Below, piece after piece: positions 43,801 through 56,100 of a stretch of 64,000 nt of DNA. How positions within the stretch are numbered: the first letter of the stretch is position 1; the number at the start of each line of letters is the position of its first letter. The notes under the pieces were generated by a model, which saw nothing but the letters and a program-made list of their open reading frames with translations, searched no databases and was not told the origin of the DNA. Made by a program: the position numbers and the translations under genes. The stretch spans positions 15,365,757 to 15,429,756 of the forward strand of contig JABAKD010000021.1 in the NCBI GenBank assembly GCA_012845835.1, written 5' to 3'. The stretch is from Undaria pinnatifida (Eukaryota; Sar; Phaeophyceae; Laminariales; Alariaceae).

Positions 43801-46800
43801 AACATCAACCAACCAACCTACCAACAAACCGCGGCAGCACCGCTGTTTCGGCAGACCAAACTAAAACGACACACGGCGCGTGAGTGGAAGCGTGGTGAGC
43901 TTAAGCTTCGTATTTACCCATCCAAGGGAGAACGAAAAAAACAAAACTGCCAACCCATCGCTCTTCCCTCAGTTTTCGCAGCGACGACCCTCGTTTCAGG
44001 ACGCTATCAACCAACCATACCCACACCAAACCAATCGACCAATTCATCAATCTGCGATTAACAAATCAACCTACCAACCTACCTACAACCTAAACCAACA
44101 ATCAACACAACATACCGACCAATCAACCACCTATCGATAACCGACCAACCAATCACATTTTACCTCGGTGTTCCCCGCGACGATCCTCGCTTCAGGATGC
44201 TCCGCCTTAAGCTCCACCAGATCTTCTAAGGTGCTGGGGAAATGCCAGGTGACGCTATTCCCCAAGATCGTGACGGGCGAGGGTCGCTTAAGCATGAGAG
44301 AGGCCGGGAACACAGGCTCGCTTGCATCCGTGTACCTCTCGCTGAACCTGCGTCGTCGTTAAAATTGTTGACGTTGATGGTGTCGTCGTTAGCATTGATA
44401 TTGATAATGACAATGAAAATCATATTGACACCGATGTTGACATTGTTGTTCGCACACTAAGCAACACTAAAAAAAAAAAACGTCATCAAAATAGCACCAC
44501 CATTGCTGCCATGGCGTCCCCTCCCGCCAATTACAACCAAAAACTTAAACTTCCCACCTTAACCCCCCCCCCCCCCCCCCCCCGTGCAGCCCCTCTCGCT
44601 GCAAAGGCCATCAACACCATCACCAACAGAAGAGCCGTTCAAACAAACTACCAACAAAACAACCTAAGCTATAAATTCGTTTGGGCCGGTGGGTGTTACT
44701 TGCCGGTTACAAGCGGGGTGGCTAATTGTTTTGCTTGTCTTCAGTTTCTACAAGAGTTTTGTCCCCCTTTTCAACTCAAGACGCACCCGGGCCTCTAAGC
44801 CAACCTCTCCCTACGGGGAACCTTGTACTAAGCTATAAACTCGTCTGGACTAGTCCATGTTACTTGCCGGATCACATGCTGCGCGGTGGCTATTTGTTTT
44901 CTTTGGGTTTCAAGAGTTCGCCTCTCTTTTCAACTTTGACACTCCCCGGATTTCAATCCAACCACACCCTAAAGGGAAGCTCGTACAAAAAAAAAACAGC
45001 CATTCAAAAAACAAAAGCATGAACATAAAACAAACACGAATACTAAAAGTACCAGCAATTACAAAAAACAGCAACTTAATAAATCCCACCCCAAGCCTCC
45101 CACCCGCTGCTCCTCGTCCAGCCCATCTTGCTGCAATGGCCATCATCACCATCACCAACAGGAGAGCCGTAAAACAAAACAACATAATACAAAATACATG
45201 ACACGAATAAAAAAACGAAACAGCAAAATCATAAACAAACAAAAAGCACGAATACAAAAATAACAATACATAAAACAAGAGCAAAAATCCTAACTCAAGT
45301 CTCCCCCCCTGCTTCCAGTGCAGTCCATCTTGCTGCAACGGCCATCATCACCATTACCAACAGAAGAGCGGCTGAAAGAAGCAACACAATACAAAATAAC
45401 ACCAAATAGAAACAAAACACCCAAGTCATAAACACACAACGAACACGAACATAAAAATTAACAACTACAGAAAACAAAAACAAACATCCCACCTCAAGTC
45501 TCTCCTCCTGCTTTCAGTGCAGTCCATCTTGCTGCAACGGCCCTCATCGCAATCACCCACAGGAGAGCCGTTCACACCGGGGCCCACCGCAGCAGCAGCA
45601 GAAGCAGCGGCGGCAGCAGCAACAGTAGCGCTAGATGGAACGCTGGACCCGTCGGTAGCAGCCGTTGAAATTATCGACGAAGATTCCGACACAACATCGT
45701 CGGTTTCGCCTTCCAATAACGAAGCCGCTGCTGCTGCCTGTTTGCAGGAAAAAAAAGGCGGTAGGGGGGGGGGGGGGTAAGCGGTCAATTTATTTGGAGT
45801 CTGAGCATGGAGGGGAGGTAGAGGGGTCGGCTATGTATGGTCGCGTTCGTTGGAGGTGGAGCATAGAACGCCGGATCTGTCGGTAGCAGCCGTTGGCATT
45901 ACCGACGACGATTCCGACATGGCACCGTCCGTTTTGCCCTCCAATATCGAAACCGCTGCTGCTGCGTGTTTAGGTCGTCCGGGGTTTCCATAAACAAGGA
46001 ATATCGGAAAAAAAAGGGGGAGGGGGGCTGGTTTTCATGGTGGAAGTTGTTGGATCCGTCGGTAGCAGCCGTTGATGTATCCGACGAAGATCCCGACATG
46101 ACATCGTCAGCTTTGCCCTTCAACAACGAAGCTGCAGCTGCTGCTGCCTGCATCGGCCGTCGAGGGTTTCCGTTAGCACCAAGGAGTCCAGAAAAGGGGG
46201 GTGGGGGGGTTGATTGGATTTTCATGGTGGCATTGTTGGATCCGCCGGTAGCAGTCGTTGACACATCCGACGGAAATGCCGACATGACATCGTTTCGCCC
46301 TCCAATTACGAAACTACTGCAGCTGCTGCTGTCTGTATGGGCCATCAAGGGTTTCCATAAACTTTAAGCAAGCCGGGGGCGGTTTCGCCCTCTAACACCC
46401 AATATCGACGCTGCTGCCGCCTGTATGAGATGTCGAGGGTTTCCATAAACCATCATCGTCTTGCAATTTGTGGGCATTCCAATGGCCATCACAAGTTAGC
46501 GTATGGCCGCCCTGACTTATTCGCCTTGTTGCGTTCTCTCCCCAGTGCCATTGATGCACTTGATACCCTCTACTTCGAAAGTATGAGCCCAATGCCGTCT
46601 TTAGTCAGTTCCTAGGGTCTGCTAGTAGTATGACATTTTTTTTCTCTTTTCCTTTCCTTGCTTCCTCTTCTTGTCTTGCCTTTTCTTGCTTTTCTTGTCT
46701 TGTCTTTCCTTTCCTTTTTCGCTTTCTTTTCTTTCCTTTCCCTTTCTTTCCTTTCCTTTCTCTTCTTATCTTTTCTCTCTTTCTTTTTTCCAGTTAACTT

Positions 46801-47135
46801 GCGTCTGACGTGCGTATGCGTAGTGATAGGTACTACGTGTGATTTATACGTGGTAGTCTTTCTTGGGTGGCAAGCGGTAGTGTCGGGTTTTCCAGGCGCG
46901 AGTAGTGAGACGTATGCACCAGTACGGACATGGCACATCGTAGGCTGACTCCCGATTTCACTCTTTATATGTTTCTGGTGGAGGCATGGATTGCGTCAGC
47001 TGTGATATATGCGTAACAACCTTTGGTTTGTTTGTGTTTTTTCCCTGGGGTATTCCTCAGCTCCAGAGTGACCGAAGCCTGTCTTGTGACCACGGACTTA
47101 ATTATGCGAGTTGATGTGAGAATAACAACAACAGC

Positions 47136-47175
<40 letters not shown>

Positions 47176-50100
47176 GCAATAACCGTCGGGGAACCTAGGA
47201 ACGGGGGGAGGGCGGGGGTGATATGGTGGGAAAAGCACCTTGCCATCGAAGCAGGGGCATCCGCCACCGCCAGAGCCGCCTCTGCAGCAACCTCCCGGAG
47301 CCCCACCGTCGACGCCAAGACTCTTCGCCGCGTCAAGGATAGGCCGGTAACCTGACCGAGCAGCAAAGGGTGGTCCGACGGGAAAATATTCTTTCAGATA
47401 TGGCCGAAAGCGGCAAATTAGTAGAGCTGTGAGTCGGCAGGATTTCACGATTACTAACAAGTCGGTTTATAGCGTTAGCCAACTAAGTGACGAAAGTCGG
47501 CAGTCGGCTGGCGAAACCAGTTGATGGTCAGCCAACATGTCAACCCAAGCCAGGAGAGCGAAACGAGCCAAAGCAGCCCCCCCTGGCCGAGGGGTCCCCG
47601 CCAAATAAAGAAAAAACGCACTCCTCATTAAACAAATACTCCTGCGAGTATGGAGACCCAATAAGACGGATAGTCGGCAACTCGGAAACGACTCACAATT
47701 AGTTCGACTATTAACTAGCCGGCGACTCAAGTCGTGCCGACTCACAGCTCTAGGAATTTGGTTTATGGGGGGGGGGGGGCGTTTCGTGACAAAAAAGCAA
47801 AAACCGAACATAGCAATCGAAACTAAAGATAGTACCGAAAATAGCATCGGCCCGTCCCCTCCTGCCCCTCTCCCCTGCCCGGTCTGTGAAACCCCGACGT
47901 GCGAGGGTCTTGTCTAACGACTACGGCCATGCATGATAAGAGTACACCCCCCCCCTGCCCCCCCCCCCCCTCCCCCCTACCTCCCCGGGCCATGCCAGTT
48001 TTAACTATCCCCCCCCCGGTGTCACCACGCGCTCACCAGTACACCTGCACAGGTTGCCATCGAGGCCCTCCTCGATCTCCTCGGCGGTGGCAGAAGGGTT
48101 GGATCGCAGGAGAGCGTACAGCGCCATCACGATGCCTGGGGATGGTGAAGTGTGAAAGGATGAAGGATCAAAGGAGGTTGATGAGAGGATGGAAGGGCGG
48201 ACCAAGAATGGGCACATGACGAAGCACGAAGGAGGGAGGATGGAGAATGAAGGAATGAAGAATAAAGCGGGATTTATTCTGTCAGCAGTGGCGGAAGGCT
48301 TGTTAGATCGCAGGAGAGCATACAGCGCCATCACGACTCCTGGGAGAAACGAAGGATGAGCGGATTCAGGATTAAATGATTCAGAATGAAAGGATGGAGG
48401 CTAAAAGGATGGAGGATGAAAGGATGGAGGATGAAAGGATGGAGGATGAAAGGATGGAGGATGAAAGGATGGAGGATGGATACACGATCAAGGATAAAGG
48501 AGTAAGGATGGGTACATGATGAAGGATGGAGAGTGAAGGAATGACCGAAAAAGGGGGAATTATATCGGCAGAAGCGGAAGGGGCAGTGGCGGAAAGACTG
48601 TTGGATCGCAGGAGAGCATAAAGCGTCATCACGGTGCCGGGGGGAAATGAAGGATGGAAGGATTGAGGATGAAAGGACTAAGGATGAAAGGATTAAAGCG
48701 CGAATGAAGGATGGATAAATCATGGAGGATGGAGGGGGAAGAACGGAGAGTGAATGCATGAGGGATATGGGAGGTTTTCTTAGGAGTAGCCGAAGGGGCA
48801 GTGGCGGAAGGGTTGTTGCATCGCAGAAGAGCATACAGCGCCTTCACGATGCCTGGGGGGAATGAAGGATGGAAAAATGGAGGATGTAAGAACAAAGGAT
48901 GAAAGGATGAAAGCGCGGATAAAGGATGGATACATGATGAAGGGCAACGGAGAAACAATGGAGCGTGAAGGAATACAGGATAAAGAGGGATGCATCTTTT
49001 CGGCAGTGGCGGAAGGGTTGTTGGATCGCAGGAGAGAATACCACGCCATCACGACGCCTGGGGGAAATTAATAATGAAAAAGGGTAAAGGATGAATGGAT
49101 AACGGATGAAGGATGAACGTTGGAGGGTGAAGCATGAACGATTAACGACAAAGGATACCTGAAAAGAACAAAGGATGAAAGATGAACTGTGAAGGTTGGT
49201 GTGTGAAGGACGACGGATCGACGAAGGAAAAAGGTGCGGGACAAATGGGGAAGGATGGAGAGTGAAAGGATATACAAATATGGAGGACGAAGGATGCAGG
49301 GCGAAGAAGGAAGGGTGAAGGACTGATGAAGGATAAAGGATAAAGGATAGATCATATATAACGCACTAACACAGATGAAGGCCGGATGAAGGATGCAAAG
49401 TAACGACGAACGATTATGGATAACGAGTAACAGATGAAGAATGGACGATAAATGATGGATGATGTATCGAGAATGAAGGGCGGATAAAGGACACGTCCAG
49501 CTGACTTCACGTCGGCGACTGACGGGATGCTTCATTCAAAACAGAGGGTAAAGGGTATTAGGAAGCAAGCAAACGACAAAACGAACTGACGAAAACGAGC
49601 GAAAAAACAAAATAAAAGGATAATAACTGTAGACGGTTACTTTTGGGGGTATAGCGCCCACTGATGAAAGCACAAACACATGATTAACAAAAAACAGGGT
49701 ACACTACGGCATTGGAGGAATACCGTAACCCTTTATTGCCATATTAACGTACCTGGTATCGTATAACCATGCTGTCACGGTACCATATTGCCATGCAGTA
49801 CCTTCGAGTATTACCATATTACCGTAATGCCAAATTACGACATTGCCATAATACCTGGGGTGCAAAAACCGCACTGGCTGCCGTGCATCTCCGCAATCCG
49901 CTTCTGGACTGGGTGCATCCCCTGGCGCATGCTGCCGACGCCTTCCACGGTGGTCACGTGGCACCAGTCCACAGAGCACTGCACAACAAACGTGACTGCC
50001 ATTAGTTGTAAAAGTGACCGTCATTGGTTGATCGAGTGGCGTACAAACGAAAAAAAATGGGATTGAAAGTAGAAAGGCTGCCGCTCCTGTTGTTGCTCTC

Positions 50101-53100
50101 GTTTTAGTTTGGCGCATGCTGCAGAGGCTTTCCACGGTGGTCACGTAGGCACCAGTTCATCGAGCACTGCTCAACTAAAGTAACCGGAAGCAGTTGCAAA
50201 CGCAAACGTTGTTTGTTGATTGATTGACACGGTTTGTACGATACAAAGCTGCCGCTGCTCTCGTTGCAATTTCTTGCGATTTGTTTTTGAAACAGCAATT
50301 GTGCATGTTACCGACGCCTTCCAAGGTGGTGACGTGGTACAGCCCACCGAGTACTGCACAACAAACGTAACCGTCAGTATTTGCGAACGTTACTGGCATT
50401 AGCTGCAAAGGTAACCATCGATGGTTGACCGTGTGCGGAGCGAAAGCAACATGGTCGTTACGGCGGGGTACCCCATTTACGAGTCGATCGGAACAGACGA
50501 TTGGTACCGCTCTTATCTCTGCATCGCTAGATAAGGTATCGTATACCAGGAACCAGGTAGGTTATAGTGTAGCCGTTGCAATTATGTAGATTTTAGTGTC
50601 ACAAGGCATGACAAGCGGATTGGACCGCGATAAAGTCCGTTTCTCTCGCTATGGGCAGCATCTTGAATCGTGTGCCACACTGTATTGCTATTCGTAAATA
50701 CGGATTCACTTCACTGAGGTACCGCACTGTATCGGGACACTCGTAGTTCGGGAAAGCACCATTACTAGTAAATGTGGTGATGATCATCTGGCATGGCACC
50801 AGATAAACACGGGACCTTCCTTGCACTACACTACCGGCCCGTTCACAAGAAAGTGGCTCACATCAAAGTCAGGCCGAAAAATTGAAAAAAAGAATAAAGC
50901 GCTCATGCCCAAGTTTGGATGAATCGACCTCTTCCTGTTGCTGGCCTCGGTCCTAGACACCAACACCGCCGCCAGATGGGACGATAGCACACATTTGTAA
51001 TAGGCAGCAGTACTACATTGACGTATATACAACAGTGAAATAGTTGCTGTTCATTGTGCCATGAATCGTGTGCGCGGAAAAACGTTTGTGCACAATAATA
51101 CTGCGAAAAACTCCTCCTCGGGAACCGAAATATGAAAGTCGAACATAAGAAAGTACGCTTGCACGCGCGTCCAGAATAGGTAAGAAAGTCTGTCTGGACC
51201 CGATTTCAGGATTGTTGTGAGAGGGCCGGTTCTATACTGTACCATTGTATCAAAGCAAGTAGTCGTGTATCAAGCGCACTGAGTAGTGTTCCCTCTACAG
51301 TGCCGGTACGTGCACTATAGAGGGAAACAGCGGCACTATAGCGGCAACCGGAGCTACTCCGCATGCGGACATACAGGTTGTTCTCTGTGCCAAGCGACTC
51401 AACAGGCACTATAACGGGTAACGGCACTGCACAACCGGCTCAGTAGAGAAACCTCTACAGGAACCTCTACTGTCCTGACAAAAAAACGGGGGGTGGTACC
51501 ATACATGAATTCGCTACCACGGGCTGGATAGTGAGGTACTGTAAACAACGGTGCATGGTGTATCACCCTACACGTTGTATACCACACCCCCGGAGCAATT
51601 ATCAGGTGATAGAAAAAAAAATCGCACAATAACAACACGATTTATCACCGGGTACATTATAAGCCACAGCCCCCGCAGTGTCATGCCTCATAATCACTAG
51701 GACACCCTCAAGATACCACCTGGGTGATATAAGCAGAAACGTGAGAAAGCACGCAAGTATCTATCTGCAGGTGTGCGAGCGTGCCACATGATACGGTGGG
51801 CAGTAACACGGAGGTGGAGGAGGTGCAAAGCCCTTGCGAAAGCGTGGCCATCTCAGTGGGCAAAACTCTTCGGCGGCGCCGGCCACCGCTGCTTCCGGCA
51901 CCGCTGCACAAGGCTCGATCGTGTGTTTATTGCGGCAAACCACACCCGTGCCGGCTACTTGGAGTGTGGCAGCCAAACTCCTTTGCAACCACTGATTTCA
52001 CACCCTTTTTATCACACCAGTAGAGTATACTACCTGGGTGATATGCTTCATCAAATCCCAAAATACTCACCGTCTGGGATACGCTGTATATAACACCCCC
52101 GGAGTATAACACACTGGTTGATAATTTTCTTCGAGGCTCAAATGTTATCACCGGGGCACCGCCGTATACAGTACCCAACTTGAGACCCCTCAGAACAGTG
52201 ATATACTGCTATAGCAGGTATATCATATAATCTGCGTGCCGCTCATCAGGTCATATCTAAGATTGGTGATATATACCCTGGGTCTACCTACGGTTTTTGT
52301 ATTGGCGTCACAATAACAAAGGTTTCGGTATAGGTGTCGCGAGGCGAGACACGTCGATTTGACTTCTCTCACGTTCGTTGTCCCTTGGTATGGACGCTCT
52401 TAAATCGGGTGCTCGACGGTGCATGTGCATGGCGCATGTTGCAAGTGCATGTGTGGATGGTGCACGCAATGATATGCAACCCCAAAACTGTGAAATGCGC
52501 AACAAACCAGGTGCGATACAATTAGCAGGTTACGAGCGCTTTCTATAATAGAGGTCTCCCATACAGTGCGGGGGGGGGGGTCCCAATAGTGACGGTTATC
52601 GCGGGAATATATGTGAAGGACGGAGTAGTACGTACGTATCGTAGACCATGGAACACGCATGTATACGGATGGATTCCGCATCTGTCAGGTATCCAAGATT
52701 CTGCCAGTCTGAGATATCGGGTCAACCGGGGGTCCCCGCTGGATCCCGGAAAGGAGACCCCGAGAACACCGATATCGTTACTGGATCTTCCGTTGGTGAA
52801 CCAGAATAACCAGGCCTGCAAAACCCTCGACGGAAAGCCTTGGGGTAGATACCACGCGCACCTTCCTCCTCGGTCAGTCTTGGTTTAGTCTAACCACTAG
52901 CATCCCTTCGCTAAATATACCGAATAATCAGGTTTCGGCTCCGTCGGCCGCTCACGACTCCTGCTGACATCAGGGATTGGGAGCTCGTCATCGCGACATC
53001 GTCAGCCACGAAGGTCAGTTCCACATTGGTGACCACCGTGGGATTCGAACCCACGAGTACGAATACATTCGACAGTACCGCGCGGACGCCATACCCCAAC

Positions 53101-56100
53101 GTCACGAAGTCATCGCCGCTTATAGAACCCCAAAAGGTTTGCAAATCGCAAAAACCCCGCCTATCGCGCCCCAGTCCCTTCTCTCCGGATATGGACGCGT
53201 AGGCCCCTCGCCAACAATCTCCCCCCTCCCTTCTCTCGGGAAGCGGAAGCGGAAGTTGCGTGAGGATTGAGCAACAACGACTGATACAGCGCTAGAAACA
53301 GACTGTCAGCAGCTCCACGGCGTAAATAATACGAGTATACACGAACAAGATGGTAAACTCAGTCGACTAAACAGTAGGCAGAAGAAGTCGACAACGTTGA
53401 TGAGAGTAGCAGCATCAGACATGGCAGTGCGTACAAATATGTCCGTCAGGCTCCCACGTGCACTTTACCCAGCGTTCCGGTGGGAATAGCTGGGGCAAGG
53501 AAATGCATTAAAATGTTGTGCCATACGTTGGCGGGATTGTAAAAAGCACCACAAATCACGTGCCTGATCCGCACCACACAACGACATGACAAAACAGCAA
53601 CTCCACCGTCCTACCACAAATTGTTCCAATATCACACACAGGTAATGGGAGCCACGCGACTTCGCCCGACCTAAAACAACAAATTGATGCCCTTCGATCA
53701 GCCTACTCGACTTCGCGTGATAGCTTAGGCGTGCACGCCGAAAATTCACGAAAACAAAGGCAAGCACATCCGACTGCTCGTGGTTCTCAGAACGGCAACC
53801 ACAAGGAGCGCACCAGCAGTACGTGTGGCCACACGGAATAGGAGCGTCGAGAAAATATTTGGGATTCCCAAACGAACTCCAGCACACGCTGTCAGCATGC
53901 AAGCTCAAACATTTATGAATTTTCGCTGGCCCGTTGTTTATCCAACACCCGTGTTTACTAAATACGCCAGTTATAACGAGTGGATGCAAACATGATAATA
54001 GCTGTTGTGTCCAAGTCCAATAAATCGACACCCTGTTTCCTTAATCAATCATCATCCAGATGACCGCCACAAGACCATCCCTAGCTAAGATGGAGTTGCG
54101 GCGAAAAAAGGAAGGGGGCGATGTGGAGGACAGGGTAGTACGCATTTATCGTAGACCGTGGAACAAGCATGTATACGGGTGGGTTCCGCATCGGTCAGGT
54201 CTTAAAGATCCTGCCAGCCTGAGGTATCGGGTCAAGCGGGCGTCCCCTCTGGATCCCGGAAAGGGAACCCCGAGAACACCGATATCCTTACTGGATCTTC
54301 CGTTGGTGGGCCGGAATAGCCGGGTCTCCAAAAAACTCGACGGAAGGCCTCGGGGTAGATGCCACGCGCACCCTCCTCGGTCAGTCTTGGTTTAGTCTAG
54401 CCACCAGCATCTCCTTGCTAAATATAACGAAGAATCAAGTTTCGGCTCAGTCAGCCTCTAACAGCTCCTGCAAAAATCAGGGATTGGGAGCTCGTCATGC
54501 GACATCGTCAGCCCCGGCGAAGGTCAGTTCTACTTATATATACAGAGATATACTGTTAGGCCTGGGACTGGCAAAATTTTAAACGTAGAATTTGGAAAAA
54601 AAAATGTCCCATGGTCGTCCTCTGGCAAAAATACTCTTTAGGAAATCAACCAATCAGCGATGGGGGAAAAGGCCCCTCATCACCTACAAAAAACTGTTCG
54701 TGAAAACAAAGCCTGTGGCGCTTGCTGCTGTTCTGCCGCAAAAAAGTTGGAGCGTGTGTAGAAAAAAAAAAAAACTGCTGCTTCTGCTGCTGCTGCTGCC
54801 CGAGGTGCTGCTATACCCCCCCGCGTGTAGCAGCGTACTCAAGGGATAGCTAGCGTGGGCGGAACACATCTTCTGGTGGGCCCTCCGGCAAGATGGCCGA
54901 CAGCAGGCCTATGCATCCCGTGTCGGACACGCTTGAAAGCGGAGGTGCTGAGCCCCCTCCTGCTGCTGCGGCTGCTGCTGCTAGTGCTGAAGAAGATACT
55001 CCCATCTACGCCCATCGGATCGGCTGTGTGTTGCACATCTTGCACCTCGCCGTGACTGCGGGGTTGACAAACCCCTTCTTCATGGGCCCTCTCGGCAAGG
55101 GTAGCTAGCATGAGTGGGAATCAGACCACTTGGTGGCGCTGCTAGGTTCTATCTGGCACATTATCAGCAGATCAAATACGTGCAACGCGACTTTGAAGCT
55201 GTTCCAGAATCTGATAGCCGAAAACTTCCCAGGCGAGCAATGGAAAACTAAGTTCATCAGGCCTGCGAGACACAATGGATGGTCATTTGGGAGGGCGCCG
55301 CGCTTCTGGATGAACGCTGGGACAAGCTCCAGTGGGTATTTGGCACGTGGGCGCCGGAGAACATGCTCGGTACTCCGTTCCAAAAAGAAAGGCTGCAAGG
55401 GGCCTTCATGCTGAATCACCCGGTTTTTCGCGTTCGGGCGCGCTTTGCAAAAGAGCTGGGTGACCTCGTTTTGAAGTGGGCGTACAACTGGCTTCGAGGC
55501 GATGGTGGATATTTCGTGGAACGGGAAGGGACGCGGGGGCGGCTCCCTCCTGCAATGCGTCTAGTGGAGGTGGCTGACTTTGCCCTCGAGTTCATTGAAC
55601 GCTTGGAGGAGCTTCGGGCGAACAAGGACCTTCATTTCAGCACGCTGATCCAGTTCGCCAGAGCAACACTCGAGACGCACGAGATGAGTTTTTGTTATGG
55701 TTTTTGCGTCGACATTTTTTATCACGTTTCTAAAAATTGAAAACATGCTGCAGTTTTTTTACCCGCGTCTCGTGTAGCTAGTCTCGTGTCTGCTTCCGAA
55801 TTTTCACGTGGTGTTTCTTTGCGTGCCTCTCCCCGCAGCTGCTGTGCCGTACTGAGGATCATCACTCGCGCCTTTCGCCCTGCTGTTGCTGCTGCTGCTA
55901 TTGTTGTCCGCTGCTGCTGTTGCTGCTGTTGTTGTTCTCTGCTGCTGCTGCTGCTGCTGTTCTTTCTGCTGCTTGCATGTACAAATTGTTTTTTTTCTCC
56001 AGTTTGAATATTTTATGAGGAACTTCAGCGAGGACGAGGGATTTTTTTTTGAAGCCTTGCGCATCTGGAACAAGTGGATGGCGAGGCACCAGCGCCTACC

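Larger units (their letters stand above)
52612..54535 (+). mobile_element. Short non-autonomous LTR retrotransposon
   Basis: Two direct LTRs (52612-53026 and 54122-54535, about 415 bp, clearly diverged) enclose 1,095 bp. A primer-binding site starts directly after the 5' LTR (53027) and a purine-rich tract (AAAAAAGGAAGGGGGCG, about 54105-54121) directly precedes the 3' LTR. The flanking 5-bp duplication is ATATA (52607-52611, 54536-54540). I see no gag or pol domain in the internal region, so it would need proteins from another element. It belongs to the TRIM/SMART-like size class, although its LTRs are long for that. Confidence 0.88.

Noticed and set aside
48331-49535. ORFs rich in HPSSF/ILHPF
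   Set aside because: Translation of the GGATGAAAGGATGGA minisatellite and exon 4 copies.
53027-53100. Possible tRNA gene (T-arm GGTTCGAATCC, minus strand)
   Set aside because: The T-arm and acceptor strand are perfect but the rest does not fold. It starts exactly after an LTR, so it is a primer-binding site (tRNA complement).
53465-54031. 188-codon minus-strand ORF inside the LTR element
   Set aside because: No recognisable gag/pol or other motif, and antisense to the element. Could be chance; not called.
55886-55985. Leu/Cys-rich N-terminus of the 328-codon ORF as a signal peptide
   Set aside because: It is translation of a CTG/TGC repeat upstream of a strong acceptor (56002), so probably intronic.
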